Part shown: one piece after another, positions 1-7,672 of the stretch
Numbering within the stretch: the stretch's first letter is position 1
Layout: the number at the start of each line of letters is the position of its first letter
NCBI GenBank assembly: GCA_037444625.1
Contig: JBBIMA010000009.1
Location: 1-64,000, forward strand
Reading direction: 5' to 3'
Length of the DNA: 64,000 bases
From: DTHT01 sp037444625
GTDB taxonomy: Bacteria > Acidobacteriota > Terriglobia > Bryobacterales > Bryobacteraceae
The notes under the pieces: model-generated
Databases searched by the model: none
The model's input: the letters and a program-made list of their open reading frames with translations, nothing else
What the model was told of the DNA's origin: nothing
Translations under genes and position numbers: made by a program

Positions 1-2
1 AT

Positions 3-596
3 TTGAGCAACGAGGCCGGGGCGCGGATTTTCGGGGGCATGATTTACTGCGGTTGGGGTTACCTGACGGGCAGGATGCGCAGCGAGGATGAGTGGAAGTG
101 GGCGGTCGAAGGTTACCGGGAAATCGCCTCCTACGCCCAGGCCTGCTCGGATCTGATCCTGGGCATCGAACCGGTCAACCGTTTTGAGTCCCATTTCATC
201 AACACGGCGGCCGATGCGGTGCGTTTCGTGCGCGAGGTGGGCCTGCCCAACGTGCGCGTGCATCTGGACACCTTCCACATGATCCGGGAGGAAGACAGCC
301 TCTGGGAGGCGGTGCTGGAGACCGGGCCGCTGCTGGGCTACGTGCATGCCTGCGAGAGCCAGCGCGGCATCCCCGGCACGGGCCTGGTGCCCTGGGCGGA
401 TTTCTTCCGCGCCCTCCGGCGGGTGGGCTACGACGGCTGCGTGACCATCGAGTCCTTCGACCCCGACATGGAAAACATCGCCAAGCTGTGCTGCATCTGG
501 CGCAAGCTGGCCGACACGCCCGAGCAGCTCGCCGCCGAGGGGTTGAAGTTCCTCAAGACGGTTCACCGGCAGGTGCAGTTGGGCCGGCCGGCTTGA
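3..596 (+). CDS. Sugar phosphate isomerase/epimerase, 5' end missing
   Basis: This is the C-terminal ~197 residues of a xylose-isomerase-like TIM-barrel protein (AP endonuclease 2 superfamily) of the D-tagatose/D-psicose 3-epimerase type. Visible metal and substrate residues are the Glu in GIEPVNRFE, the HLDTFHM segment, the His of VHACESQRG, and the late Glu in VTIESF. The frame is open to the window edge and the family needs about 80 further N-terminal residues, so the TTG at position 3 is not taken as the start. The likely role is cytoplasmic epimerisation of a ketose or ketose phosphate. The sugar cannot be told from the sequence. It converges on the adenosine deaminase gene with a 9-bp gap. 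Confidence 0.8.
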   Translation: MSNEAGARIFGGMIYCGWGYLTGRMRSEDEWKWAVEGYREIASYAQACSDLILGIEPVNRFESHFINTAADAVRFVREVGLPNVRVHLDTFHMIREEDSLWEAVLETGPLLGYVHACESQRGIPGTGLVPWADFFRALRRVGYDGCVTIESFDPDMENIAKLCCIWRKLADTPEQLAAEGLKFLKTVHRQVQLGRPA

Positions 597-605
597 GGGG
601 GCGGC

Positions 606-1541
606 TCAGCCCGCCGCGTCGAAGGCGTAGCGGAAGGCGTTCTCGGCCAGGGCGCGCAACTCCTGACGGGTGAAGCCGAACCGGCGCTCGGCCAACTCGT
701 ACTCGCCGGCCAGCGTGACGCCGAACAGGCCGGGATCGTCCGTGTTGAGCACCAGGGGCACGCCCGCTTCGAACAGCCGCCGGACGGGGTGCTCGGCCGG
801 GGAGGCCGCGGCCCCGGTGGCCAGGTTGCTGCTGAGGCAGATTTCCAGAGGAATGCCCCGCTCGCGCAGCCGGGCGATCAAGGCCGGATCCTCGATGGCG
901 CGGATGCCGTGCCCGATGCGTTCGGCGCCTGCTTCGAGGGCGCCCCAGACCGACTGCGGTCCGTCGGTTTCCCCGGCGTGGATCGTCAGGTGCAGGCCGT
1001 GGCGGCGGGCCAGCGCGAAAACCTCGCCGAACCACTCGACCGGACCGGCCGCTTCGTCCCCGCCCAGGCCGAAGGCCACCACGCCTTCGGAGGCGTAGGC
1101 GGCCGCCAGCTCCGCCACCGGCAGGGCGGGCCGGGGTCCGAACTGGCGCACGGCGTCGAGAATCCAGCGGGCCCGGACCGGCGAGGCCTCCGCCTCGGCG
1201 CGCACCGCCCGGAAGATGGCCTCGAAGTCCTGGCCGCGATGCAGGATCACCCCGGCCGAAAGCGTGATCTCGGCGTAGCGGACGTTCTCTCCCGCCAGGC
1301 GCTCCAGCAGGCGGCGTGCGGCCAGGGCGTACTCGGCCGGACCGCGCAGGAAGCGGATCGCCCAGGTGAAGGCCGCCAGGAATCCGGCGAAGTCGCCGCT
1401 GGGGCGCAGCCGGCGGGCGATCTCTTCGGCGGCCAGCCCCGGCTCCAGCTCGCGCAGCGTCTCCGGGGTCAGCGAGCCTTCCAGGTGCAGGTGCAGTTCG
1501 GCCTTGGGCAGCTCCTGATAGAAGCGGTCCACCTCAGCCAT
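606..1541 (-). CDS. Adenosine deaminase family protein
   Basis: A 311-residue zinc amidohydrolase of the adenosine/AMP deaminase family. The metal motif HLHLEGS lies at residues 17-23, followed by HAGE (catalytic Glu region), CLSSN and NTDDPGLFG near the C terminus, all diagnostic. Length is typical (about 310-350). The family covers adenosine deaminase, adenine deaminase and 6-aminodeoxyfutalosine deaminase of the menaquinone pathway, and I cannot choose between them. The start is ATG at 1541 because the family begins just before the PKAELHLHLEGS segment; the longer open frame upstream is antisense to glgB. Only 12 bp separate this start from the divergent glgB start, so any promoter must lie inside glgB. 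No Shine-Dalgarno is visible. Confidence 0.85.
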   Translation of the reverse strand: MAEVDRFYQELPKAELHLHLEGSLTPETLRELEPGLAAEEIARRLRPSGDFAGFLAAFTWAIRFLRGPAEYALAARRLLERLAGENVRYAEITLSAGVILHRGQDFEAIFRAVRAEAEASPVRARWILDAVRQFGPRPALPVAELAAAYASEGVVAFGLGGDEAAGPVEWFGEVFALARRHGLHLTIHAGETDGPQSVWGALEAGAERIGHGIRAIEDPALIARLRERGIPLEICLSSNLATGAAASPAEHPVRRLFEAGVPLVLNTDDPGLFGVTLAGEYELAERRFGFTRQELRALAENAFRYAFDAAG

Positions 1542-1544
1542 AAT
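1539..1544 (+). promoter_or_regulatory. Candidate -10 element of glgB (leaderless type)
   Basis: CATAAT sits with its last base exactly 9 nt before the glgB ATG, in the only AT-rich patch between the two divergent genes. There is no Shine-Dalgarno before glgB. The same 9-nt spacing recurs before alkA-like, rfbD, the heparinase-like gene and corA-like. The -35 is weak. Confidence 0.4.
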
Positions 1545-1553
1545 AAACGGCTG

Positions 1554-3743
1554 ATGACCCGCGACGACCTCGAAGCCATCGTGGGCGGCTATCACGGCGA
1601 TCCGTTTCGCGTCCTGGGGCCGCACGCGGGCGCGCGGCGGAGGACGCCGGGCTGGGAGGTGCGCGCCTTCCAGCCCCAGGCGGCCGAGGCCTGCGTGGTG
1701 CTGGAGGAGCGGGCGGTGGAGATGAAGAAGCTCCACCCGTACGGCTTTTTCCTGGCGGCGCTGGAGGGCGAGCCGCGCCCCTACCGGCTGCGCTTCAAGT
1801 TGCACAGCGGCGAAACGGTCGAGCGCGAGGACCCCTATCGCTTTCCGCTGTTATTGAGCGATTTCGATCTCCACCTGCATGCCGAGGGCACGCTCTACGA
1901 GGCTTACAACACGCTGGGCGCGCACCCGGTCGAGGTGGAGGGCGTGCGAGGGGTCCGCTTCGCGGTCTGGGCGCCGAACGCCGAAGTGGTCTCCGTGATC
2001 GGGGACTTCAACGGCTGGGATCCGCGCGTCCATCCCATGCGCCTGCGCAGTGCGGGCGTCTGGGAGCTCTTTCTGCCCGAGTTGGGGGAGGGGACCAAGT
2101 ACAAGTATTTCGTCCGTTCGCGCTTCCAGGGCCACCGGGCCGAGAAGGCCGACCCCTATGCCTTCCATTTCGAGCGCCCGCCCAAGTCGGCCTCCATCGT
2201 CTGGGACCTGGACCGCTACGTCTGGGGCGACGCCGAGTGGCTGGACCGGCGCGCCCGGACCGACTGGCTCAAGCAGCCTCTCTCGATTTACGAGGTCCAC
2301 CTGGAGAGCTGGCTGCGCGGCCCGCACAACCGGACTCTCAGCTACCGCGAACTGGCCGACTCGCTCATCCCTTACGCCCGCGACATGGGGTACACGCACC
2401 TGGAGCTGCTGCCCGTGCTGGAACACCCCTTCTCGGGCTCCTGGGGCTACCAGGTCATCGGGTACTTCGCGCCCACCGCCCGATTCGGGACTCCCGACGA
2501 CTTCATGTACTTCGTGGACCGCTGCCACCAGGCGGGCCTGGGAGTGATCGTGGACTGGGTGCCCGCCCACTTTCCCAAGGACGCCCACGGGCTGGTCTGG
2601 TTCGACGGCACGGCCCTTTACGAGCACGAGGATCCGCGCAAAGGCGAGCACCGCGACTGGGGCACGCTGATCTTCAATTACGGGCGCAACGAGGTGCGCG
2701 CCTTCTTGATTTCCAGCGCGCTGTTCTGGCTGCGGCGCTATCACATAGACGGCCTGCGGGTGGACGCGGTGGCCTCCATGCTGTACCTGGATTACTCCCG
2801 CAAGCCGGGCGAATGGGTGCCCAACATCTACGGCGGAAACGAAAACCTGGAGGCGATCGAATTCCTCAAGCGCTTCAACGAACTGGCTCACAGGGAGCCG
2901 GGCGCGGTCACCGTGGCCGAGGAATCCACCGCCTTTCCCGGGGTTTCCCGCCCGGTCTATCTGGGCGGCCTGGGCTTCACTTTCAAGTGGAACATGGGCT
3001 GGATGCACGACATGCTCCGCTACTTCTCTCACGACCCGGTGCACCGGAAGTTCCATCACAATAACATCACCTTCAGCCTTCTTTACGCTTTTCAGGAGAA
3101 TTTCATCCTGCCGGTTTCCCACGACGAGGTGGTTCACGGCAAGCGCTCCCTGCTGGGAAAAATGCCCGGGGACGAGTGGCGGCGTTTCGCCAACGTGCGG
3201 GCTTTTCTGGCTTACATGTACGGGCATCCCGGCAAGAAACTCCTCTTCATGGGCTCGGAAATCGGCCAGTACGAGGAATGGAACTGGGACGGCGCCGTGC
3301 GCTGGGAGTTGCTGGAGTTCGATTATCATCGCAAGTTACAGGCCTGCGTGCGCGATTTGAACCGACTGTATCGCTCCGAGCCCGCGCTGTATCAGGTGGA
3401 TTACCATTGGTCGGGTTTCGAGTGGATTGATTTCCACGACGTGGATCATTCCGTCATTTCCTTTTTGCGCAAGGCCGAGAATGCGGAGGATTTTCTGCTG
3501 TTCTGCTGCAACTTCACGCCCGAACCGCAGTTCGGCTACCGCATCGGGGCGCCCCGGGACGGCTTTTACCAGGAGATCTTCAACACCGACGACCTTTGTT
3601 ACGGAGGCAGCGGCCTGGGCAACCGGCCGGGGCTGGAGGCTCAGGCGGTGCCCTGCCACGGCCGCCCCTACAGCATCGTGCTCACGCTGCCTCCCCTGGC
3701 CGTGACGGTGTTCAAGCGCCGGGAAAGGGCCCCCGGGGCCTGA
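1554..3743 (+). CDS. glgB: 1,4-alpha-glucan branching enzyme
   Basis: A 729-residue GH13 branching enzyme that makes alpha-1,6 branches in glycogen. It has an N-terminal GlgB module (residues 1-~105, ending in the typical LLSDFDLHL stretch), a CBM48 module with FAVWAPNAEVVSVIGDFN, then the catalytic barrel and C-terminal beta domain. Catalytic residues are the nucleophile D404 in GLRVDAV, the Glu in VAEEST (456/457) and D524 in SHDEVVHGK, close in number to the E. coli enzyme. The start is placed at MTRDDLEAIVGG, where the family begins; the longer upstream frame is antisense to the deaminase gene. The ADP-glucose pyrophosphorylase gene lies 28 kb away, so glycogen genes are dispersed. Confidence 0.97.
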   Translation: MTRDDLEAIVGGYHGDPFRVLGPHAGARRRTPGWEVRAFQPQAAEACVVLEERAVEMKKLHPYGFFLAALEGEPRPYRLRFKLHSGETVEREDPYRFPLLLSDFDLHLHAEGTLYEAYNTLGAHPVEVEGVRGVRFAVWAPNAEVVSVIGDFNGWDPRVHPMRLRSAGVWELFLPELGEGTKYKYFVRSRFQGHRAEKADPYAFHFERPPKSASIVWDLDRYVWGDAEWLDRRARTDWLKQPLSIYEVHLESWLRGPHNRTLSYRELADSLIPYARDMGYTHLELLPVLEHPFSGSWGYQVIGYFAPTARFGTPDDFMYFVDRCHQAGLGVIVDWVPAHFPKDAHGLVWFDGTALYEHEDPRKGEHRDWGTLIFNYGRNEVRAFLISSALFWLRRYHIDGLRVDAVASMLYLDYSRKPGEWVPNIYGGNENLEAIEFLKRFNELAHREPGAVTVAEESTAFPGVSRPVYLGGLGFTFKWNMGWMHDMLRYFSHDPVHRKFHHNNITFSLLYAFQENFILPVSHDEVVHGKRSLLGKMPGDEWRRFANVRAFLAYMYGHPGKKLLFMGSEIGQYEEWNWDGAVRWELLEFDYHRKLQACVRDLNRLYRSEPALYQVDYHWSGFEWIDFHDVDHSVISFLRKAENAEDFLLFCCNFTPEPQFGYRIGAPRDGFYQEIFNTDDLCYGGSGLGNRPGLEAQAVPCHGRPYSIVLTLPPLAVTVFKRRERAPGA

Positions 3744-3752
3744 GGGACGGCC

Positions 3753-4406
3753 TCACAGCCCCGCCTGATCCTCCAGGCTGCGCCAGAGATACCAGGCGGC
3801 TACGCTGCGGTAGGGCCGCCAGCGCTCGGCCAGCCGCTCCACCTCCGCCGGGGAGGGCAGCTCCGCGTAGCCGTAAGCCCGGCGCACCGCCGCCCGGATC
3901 CCCAAATCTCCCGAAGGCATCACGTCCGGACGGCGCAGGGCGAAGATCAGCAGCATGTGCACGGTCCACGGGCCGATGCCTTTGAAAGCGGTCAGCCGGC
4001 CGGCGACCTCCTGGTCCGGCAACTCCTTCAGGGCTTGAAAGTCCAGTTCCCCGGCCAGGGTCCGGCGCGCCAGCTCGCGCAAGTAGGCGATTTTCCGGCG
4101 CGAGAGGCCCAGGGCGCGCAAACGGGCCGGGCGGAGGCGCAGCGCGGCCGCGGGCGTCAATTCGCCGTCCCCGCCGGCCTCGACCAGGCGGGCGAAGATC
4201 TTGGCCGCCGCCTTGCCGCTCAATTGCTGGAGGACGATCGCCTTGGCCAGGGTCTGGAAGGCGAGCGGCGAGTACTGGATCCGGTAGGGGCCGAGGCGCT
4301 CGATCAGCCCGCCCAGGACGGGGTCGGCCGCCTTCAAATGCGCCAGGGCCCGAGGCGCGGAGAAACGGTGCGGAAACGGAACCTCCCGGGGGCGCGTCCT
4401 ACCCAC
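3753..4406 (-). CDS. DNA-3-methyladenine glycosylase, AlkA-like (HhH-GPD)
   Basis: A 217-residue base-excision repair glycosylase. The helix-hairpin-helix FKGIGPWTVHMLL is followed by the Gly/Pro-rich loop and the catalytic Asp in PSGDLGIRAAV. It lacks the extra N-terminal AlkA beta domain, so it matches the short bacterial 3-methyladenine glycosylase II form. No iron-sulfur Cys cluster is present, which argues against MutY/Nth. It probably starts at GTG 4406; a TAGGAT hexamer ends 9 nt before it. It is divergent from the VWA gene with 14 bp between starts, and converges on glgB with a 9-bp gap. Confidence 0.88.
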   Translation of the reverse strand: MGRTRPREVPFPHRFSAPRALAHLKAADPVLGGLIERLGPYRIQYSPLAFQTLAKAIVLQQLSGKAAAKIFARLVEAGGDGELTPAAALRLRPARLRALGLSRRKIAYLRELARRTLAGELDFQALKELPDQEVAGRLTAFKGIGPWTVHMLLIFALRRPDVMPSGDLGIRAAVRRAYGYAELPSPAEVERLAERWRPYRSVAAWYLWRSLEDQAGL

Positions 4407-4415
4407 AGACCTATC

Positions 4416-4421
4416 ATCCTA
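4416..4421 (-). promoter_or_regulatory. Candidate -10 element of the alkA-like gene (leaderless type)
   Basis: Read on the minus strand the hexamer is TAGGAT and its last base is 9 nt before the GTG at 4406. No Shine-Dalgarno precedes the start. It overlaps the first base of the divergent VWA start codon, so the two transcripts must compete for the same few bases. Confidence 0.33.
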
Positions 4422-5410
4422 TGCGATGGCTCCTAGGCCTGGCTAGCGCGCTGGCGGCCCTGGCGGCCGCCGGGCAGTGGCCCAGGCAGCAACCTCCGGC
4501 CGAGCCCGAGCAGCCGCCCGCCATCAAGGTCGAGGTGGCGGTGGTCAACGTCCTTTGCTCGGTGCGCGACAAGCGCGGCGCGCTCGTCAAGGACCTCACC
4601 CAGGAGGATTTCGAGATTTACGAGGACGGCAAGCGCCAGCAGATCCGCTACTTCAGCCGGGAGAGCGACCTGCCCCTGACCCTGGGCCTGCTGGTGGACG
4701 TCAGCCGCAGCCAGGAGCGCCTGATCGAGGCGGAGAAGCGCGCCGCCGCGCAGTTCTTCGCCCAGGTGCTGCGCAAGCAGGATCTGGCCTTCCTGATCAG
4801 CTTCGGCTCGGACGTCCAGCTCGAACAGGATCTGACCAACTCGCAGCGTTTGCTGCGGGCCGCTCTGGAAGGCTTGAGGGTGCGCTCGGATGCGAGCGGC
4901 CTGCATCCCGGTCCGGTGCCCACCATCAGCCGGCCCCGCGGCACCGTGCTGTTCGACGCCGTTTATCTGGCGGCGCGCGAGAAACTCAGCGGCGAAGTGG
5001 GACGCAAAGCCCTGGTGCTGATCACCGACGGCGTGGACATGGGCAGCCGGGTGAAGCCGGCCGAGGCTCTGGAGGCGGCGCAGAAGGCCGACGCCGTCAT
5101 TTACAGCGTCCACTACTTCGACCCGGGGGCTTACGGCGGCTTGTGGATCCGGGCAAGCGACGAGGACCTGAAGAACATGTCCCAGCAGACCGGCGGGCGC
5201 CTGTTCCGCGTCGGCCGCAACCGGACGCTGGAGGCCATCTTCGATGAGATCCAGCAGGAGATGCGCAGCCAGTACTCGCTGGGCTACACCTCAAGCAATC
5301 CGGCCCGGGACGGCGGCTTCCGGCGCATCGAGGTGCGCACGCGGCGGCCGGATCTGAAGGTGCAGGCCCGTAAGGGCTACTACGCCACGCCGCCCGAGGG
5401 CGGCCCCTAG
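4421..5410 (+). CDS. Exported VWA-domain protein (VWFA-related Acidobacterial type)
   Basis: A 329-residue exported protein. A hydrophobic signal segment at residues 3-18 precedes a region with the family's KDLTQEDFEIYEDG signature, then a von Willebrand factor A domain. The metal-ion-dependent adhesion site is intact (DVSRS at 93-97; ITDGVDMGS later). The C-terminal YSLGYTSSNP and VQARKGYYA pieces are typical of the VWFA-related domain family abundant in Acidobacteria. The function of that family is not established; extracellular or periplasmic binding is inferred from the signal and MIDAS. It stands alone and converges on the flavin reductase gene. Confidence 0.88.
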   Translation: MRWLLGLASALAALAAAGQWPRQQPPAEPEQPPAIKVEVAVVNVLCSVRDKRGALVKDLTQEDFEIYEDGKRQQIRYFSRESDLPLTLGLLVDVSRSQERLIEAEKRAAAQFFAQVLRKQDLAFLISFGSDVQLEQDLTNSQRLLRAALEGLRVRSDASGLHPGPVPTISRPRGTVLFDAVYLAAREKLSGEVGRKALVLITDGVDMGSRVKPAEALEAAQKADAVIYSVHYFDPGAYGGLWIRASDEDLKNMSQQTGGRLFRVGRNRTLEAIFDEIQQEMRSQYSLGYTSSNPARDGGFRRIEVRTRRPDLKVQARKGYYATPPEGGP

Positions 5411-5430
5411 GCCGCGGCGGCCCCTCCCGC

Positions 5431-5997
5431 TCAGGGCAGGGTGGCCAGCGGTCCGCCCGCCGGGGGCCGCAGGCGCGCCGCCGCGTCCGGATCCGCATAG
5501 CAGGCCAGGATTTCGCCGAAGTAGACGCGGTGAAAATCCTCTCGCGGATAGTACTCGTCGCGCACCGCCTGAGCCAGGGCGTCCGGAACGACGTCATTGC
5601 GGTGCAGAGCGCGGCACTCGTAGTGCACCACGCACTCCTGGATGATGGGAGCGCGCACCTGGCGCGCGGGCGCGGCCGTCAGACCCATTTCGCGAAACTT
5701 GTCGTGCTCGCGCCCGGAGACCTTGCCGCAATGCGCCGCCGCCGCGGCCAGTTCGTAGGGCGGCACGTTGACGGTGAAGTCCGGGTTCTGCTCCAGGCGG
5801 CTGAAGCTGTAACGCGAGGGGCGCACCAGCACGATGAACACAGGCCGGCCCCAGATCGAGCCCAGGGTTCCCCAGCCGATGGTCATCACGTTGGGCCTGC
5901 CTTCCCGGTCGGCGGTGGCCAGCAACAGGCCGTCCTCCCGCATGCGCTGGATGGTTTGCTTGAAGTAATCGCCGTAATGAACCGTCACCTTGCTCAT
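5431..5997 (-). CDS. Flavin reductase-like FMN-binding protein
   Basis: A 188-residue protein of the flavin reductase-like / DIM6-NTAB family, a split-barrel FMN-binding fold. Supporting segments are the TADREGRPNVMTIGWGTLGSIW core, VRPSRYSFSRLEQN and the FTVNVPP strand. Such proteins supply reduced FMN or act as small flavin enzymes in the cytoplasm; the electron acceptor is unknown. The start ATG has a GGGAG Shine-Dalgarno 6 nt upstream. It lies 43 bp downstream of rfbD on the same strand and could be co-transcribed. Confidence 0.82.
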   Translation of the reverse strand: MSKVTVHYGDYFKQTIQRMREDGLLLATADREGRPNVMTIGWGTLGSIWGRPVFIVLVRPSRYSFSRLEQNPDFTVNVPPYELAAAAAHCGKVSGREHDKFREMGLTAAPARQVRAPIIQECVVHYECRALHRNDVVPDALAQAVRDEYYPREDFHRVYFGEILACYADPDAAARLRPPAGGPLATLP

Positions 5998-6040
5998 GCT
6001 CGACTCCCGAAGTCTTTTTGAGACGGGCCGCCCCCGGCCC

Positions 6041-6937
6041 TCAGTCCAGGGTGGGCGCCCCGGAGGCTTGAGCGGCCTCGCGCAGCCTCAAGTAGCTGCG
6101 CAGCGCCTCTTCCAGCGGCGGCATGGGCTGCAAGCCCAGCCGCTCGATCTTGGCGTTGGAGAGCGCCGAGAACTTAGGCCGCCGGGCGGGCGTGCGGAAC
6201 TCCCGCTCGTTGGTGGGCCGCAACTCGGGCTCCAGCCCGGCGGCCCGGAAAATCATGCGCGCCCAGTCGAACCAGGAAATGGGGGTGCCGCCGCCGATAT
6301 GGAACAGCCCGGCGGCTCCCTTCTCCACCAGATCAATCGAGCGGGCGGCCAGGGCCGGGGCGTAGGTGGGGGAAGCCACATGGTCCTCGACCACCCGGAT
6401 GGGCGCTCCCTGGCCGGCCAGCCGCAGCATCAGCTCGATGAAGTTGCCTCGCGCGGTGTGCAGGCCGCCGGGCCCGAACACCCCGGAAGTGCGGATGATG
6501 ATCAAACGGTCCAGATAGGCCTGGGCGCACCACTCGCCGGCCAGTTTCGAGATGCCGTAGGCGCCCAGGGGATGGGGCGCGTCTTCCTCGGTGTAGGGCC
6601 GCCCGGCGCAGCCGTCGAAGACGTAGTCGGTCGAGTAGTGGACCATCAGGGCCCCGATCTGCCGGCAGCCCAGGGCGATGTTGCGCACGGCCAGGGCGTT
6701 GACCGCGAAGGCGGCCTCGGGCTCCACCTCGGCCACGTCCACCTGATTGTAGGCCGCGGCGTTGAAGACCACCGCCGGATCCAGGCTCGCCAGGCGCTGC
6801 TCCACCGCCGCCCGGTCGGTGATGTCCAGCTCCGCTTTGTCAAAGCCGTGGACCTGGTAGCCGCGGCTGCGCAGTTCCCGGACCAGCTCCAGGCCAAGCT
6901 GGCCGAGATTCCCGAAGACGACGGCGCGCGTGGGCAT
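6041..6937 (-). CDS. rfbD: dTDP-4-dehydrorhamnose reductase (RmlD)
   Basis: A 298-residue short-chain dehydrogenase of the extended, RmlD type, which makes the last step of dTDP-L-rhamnose. It shows an N-terminal nucleotide-binding GNLGQLG, the D-I-T-D signature after the second strand, NAAAYNQVDVAE, STDYVFDG, and the YxxxK catalytic pair in YGISKLAGE. The start is set at MPTRAVVFGN, where the Rossmann fold begins; 28 residues of upstream open frame are Pro/Arg-rich and not family-like. rfbA/B/C are not in the window. No Shine-Dalgarno, but a TATGCT box lies 9 nt before the ATG. Confidence 0.88.
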   Translation of the reverse strand: MPTRAVVFGNLGQLGLELVRELRSRGYQVHGFDKAELDITDRAAVEQRLASLDPAVVFNAAAYNQVDVAEVEPEAAFAVNALAVRNIALGCRQIGALMVHYSTDYVFDGCAGRPYTEEDAPHPLGAYGISKLAGEWCAQAYLDRLIIIRTSGVFGPGGLHTARGNFIELMLRLAGQGAPIRVVEDHVASPTYAPALAARSIDLVEKGAAGLFHIGGGTPISWFDWARMIFRAAGLEPELRPTNEREFRTPARRPKFSALSNAKIERLGLQPMPPLEEALRSYLRLREAAQASGAPTLD

Positions 6938-6946
6938 AGCGGGCTC

Positions 6947-6952
6947 AGCATA
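6947..6952 (-). promoter_or_regulatory. Candidate -10 element of rfbD (leaderless type)
   Basis: TATGCT on the minus strand, ending 9 nt before the rfbD ATG with no ribosome-binding site between. It matches the spacing seen at glgB, the heparinase-like gene and corA-like. The -35 is poor. Confidence 0.4.
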
Positions 6953-7060
6953 GCGCGATCGGGGCGGGGGAGTGGCCGGGGGCAGGGGAGGCGTCTGGAG
7001 GGGCCCATGGTCATGAAACAAAATTAATTACAGGAGGCGCCGGCTGAAGTCCGATTTCGG

Positions 7061-7089
7061 TTGCAATCTCCGGGCCGGAGGCGTAACTT
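7061..7089 (+). promoter_or_regulatory. Promoter with a palindrome in the spacer
   Basis: TTGCAA (7061-7066) and TAACTT (7084-7089) are separated by 17 bp. The spacer contains a perfect inverted repeat CTCCGG-G-CCGGAG at 7068-7080, placed where a repressor would block RNA polymerase. It would give a leader of about 35 nt before the small membrane-protein gene at 7130. The hexamers are only partial matches. Confidence 0.35.
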
Positions 7090-7129
7090 GTAGGTAGCCT
7101 GGGACATCCAACGGGGAGGGCAGGCGGCG

Positions 7130-7264
7130 ATGGCGAACTTTTTCTTCCGCACCGCGACCTTCAGGCGGAGCCGGACCATCGTCCGCGTGGGCATCCTGCT
7201 GTTTCTGTTTCTGGTGACGGTGTTGGTGGCCTCGCTGATCCACGGGGTGCGGGGCATTTCCTGA
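7130..7264 (+). CDS. 44-residue single-pass membrane protein
   Basis: A short gene with good local signals. ATG at 7130 has a GGGGAGGG Shine-Dalgarno about 10 nt upstream, and the promoter-like element lies before it. The product starts MANFFFRTATFRRSRT, so the N terminus is basic, and continues into one strongly hydrophobic helix (residues 20-37, ILLFLFLVTVLVASL within it), ending ...HGVRGIS. Positive charges on the N-terminal side predict the N terminus inside. No family is recognised. It stands alone between the divergent rfbD gene and the convergent PilZ gene. Coding status is inferred from the Shine-Dalgarno, the helix and the otherwise unexplained gap. Confidence 0.5.
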   Translation: MANFFFRTATFRRSRTIVRVGILLFLFLVTVLVASLIHGVRGIS

Positions 7265-7294
7265 GCCGGGCCGGGGCATGCAATCCGCAGGCGG

Positions 7295-7633
7295 CTAACC
7301 GGGGCGAGGATCGGGCAGGGGAGTGGTTTCTGCGCCCAGTTGGCGCACCAGCCGCAACAGATCATCGCTGAGCGCGAAGCAGTGCTCGAGTTTGACGCCG
7401 GCGGCGTACATGCAGCCGGCGGGCCGGCAATAGCAGACCTCTCCCAGCAAGGTCAGATCATCGAACTCGATCTGCAAGGGGGCGCCTTCGGGCAGGGGCT
7501 GTTCGGTGAGCAGGCGGAGTCCGGCCCTGGAGAGGTTGGACAACCGGCCCTGGAGTTGCTCAGGAGGATCCCGGAGCAGGGTGACGCGGACAGGCCCTTG
7601 GGCCGGATAGCGGCTTTCGCGACGTTTTTCCAC
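7295..7633 (-). CDS. PilZ domain protein
   Basis: A 112-residue stand-alone PilZ domain, a cyclic di-GMP receptor fold. The two ligand motifs are present: RRESR near the N terminus (RxxxR) and NLSRAGLRL (N/DxSxxG). The start is GTG 7633. Single-domain PilZ proteins typically modulate motility, polysaccharide export or pili by binding a partner; the partner is not visible here. The gene follows the LysR gene by 39 bp on the same strand and could share its transcript. Confidence 0.82.
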   Translation of the reverse strand: MEKRRESRYPAQGPVRVTLLRDPPEQLQGRLSNLSRAGLRLLTEQPLPEGAPLQIEFDDLTLLGEVCYCRPAGCMYAAGVKLEHCFALSDDLLRLVRQLGAETTPLPDPRPG

Positions 7634-7672
7634 GGTCCTGTGGGCGGAGATCGGCCGGGCGGGCGGAGAACT

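Noticed and set aside
789..1553. N-terminal extension of GlgB to 984 residues
   Set aside because: The extra 255 codons are antisense to the deaminase gene and lack family similarity; GlgB begins at MTRDDLEAI.
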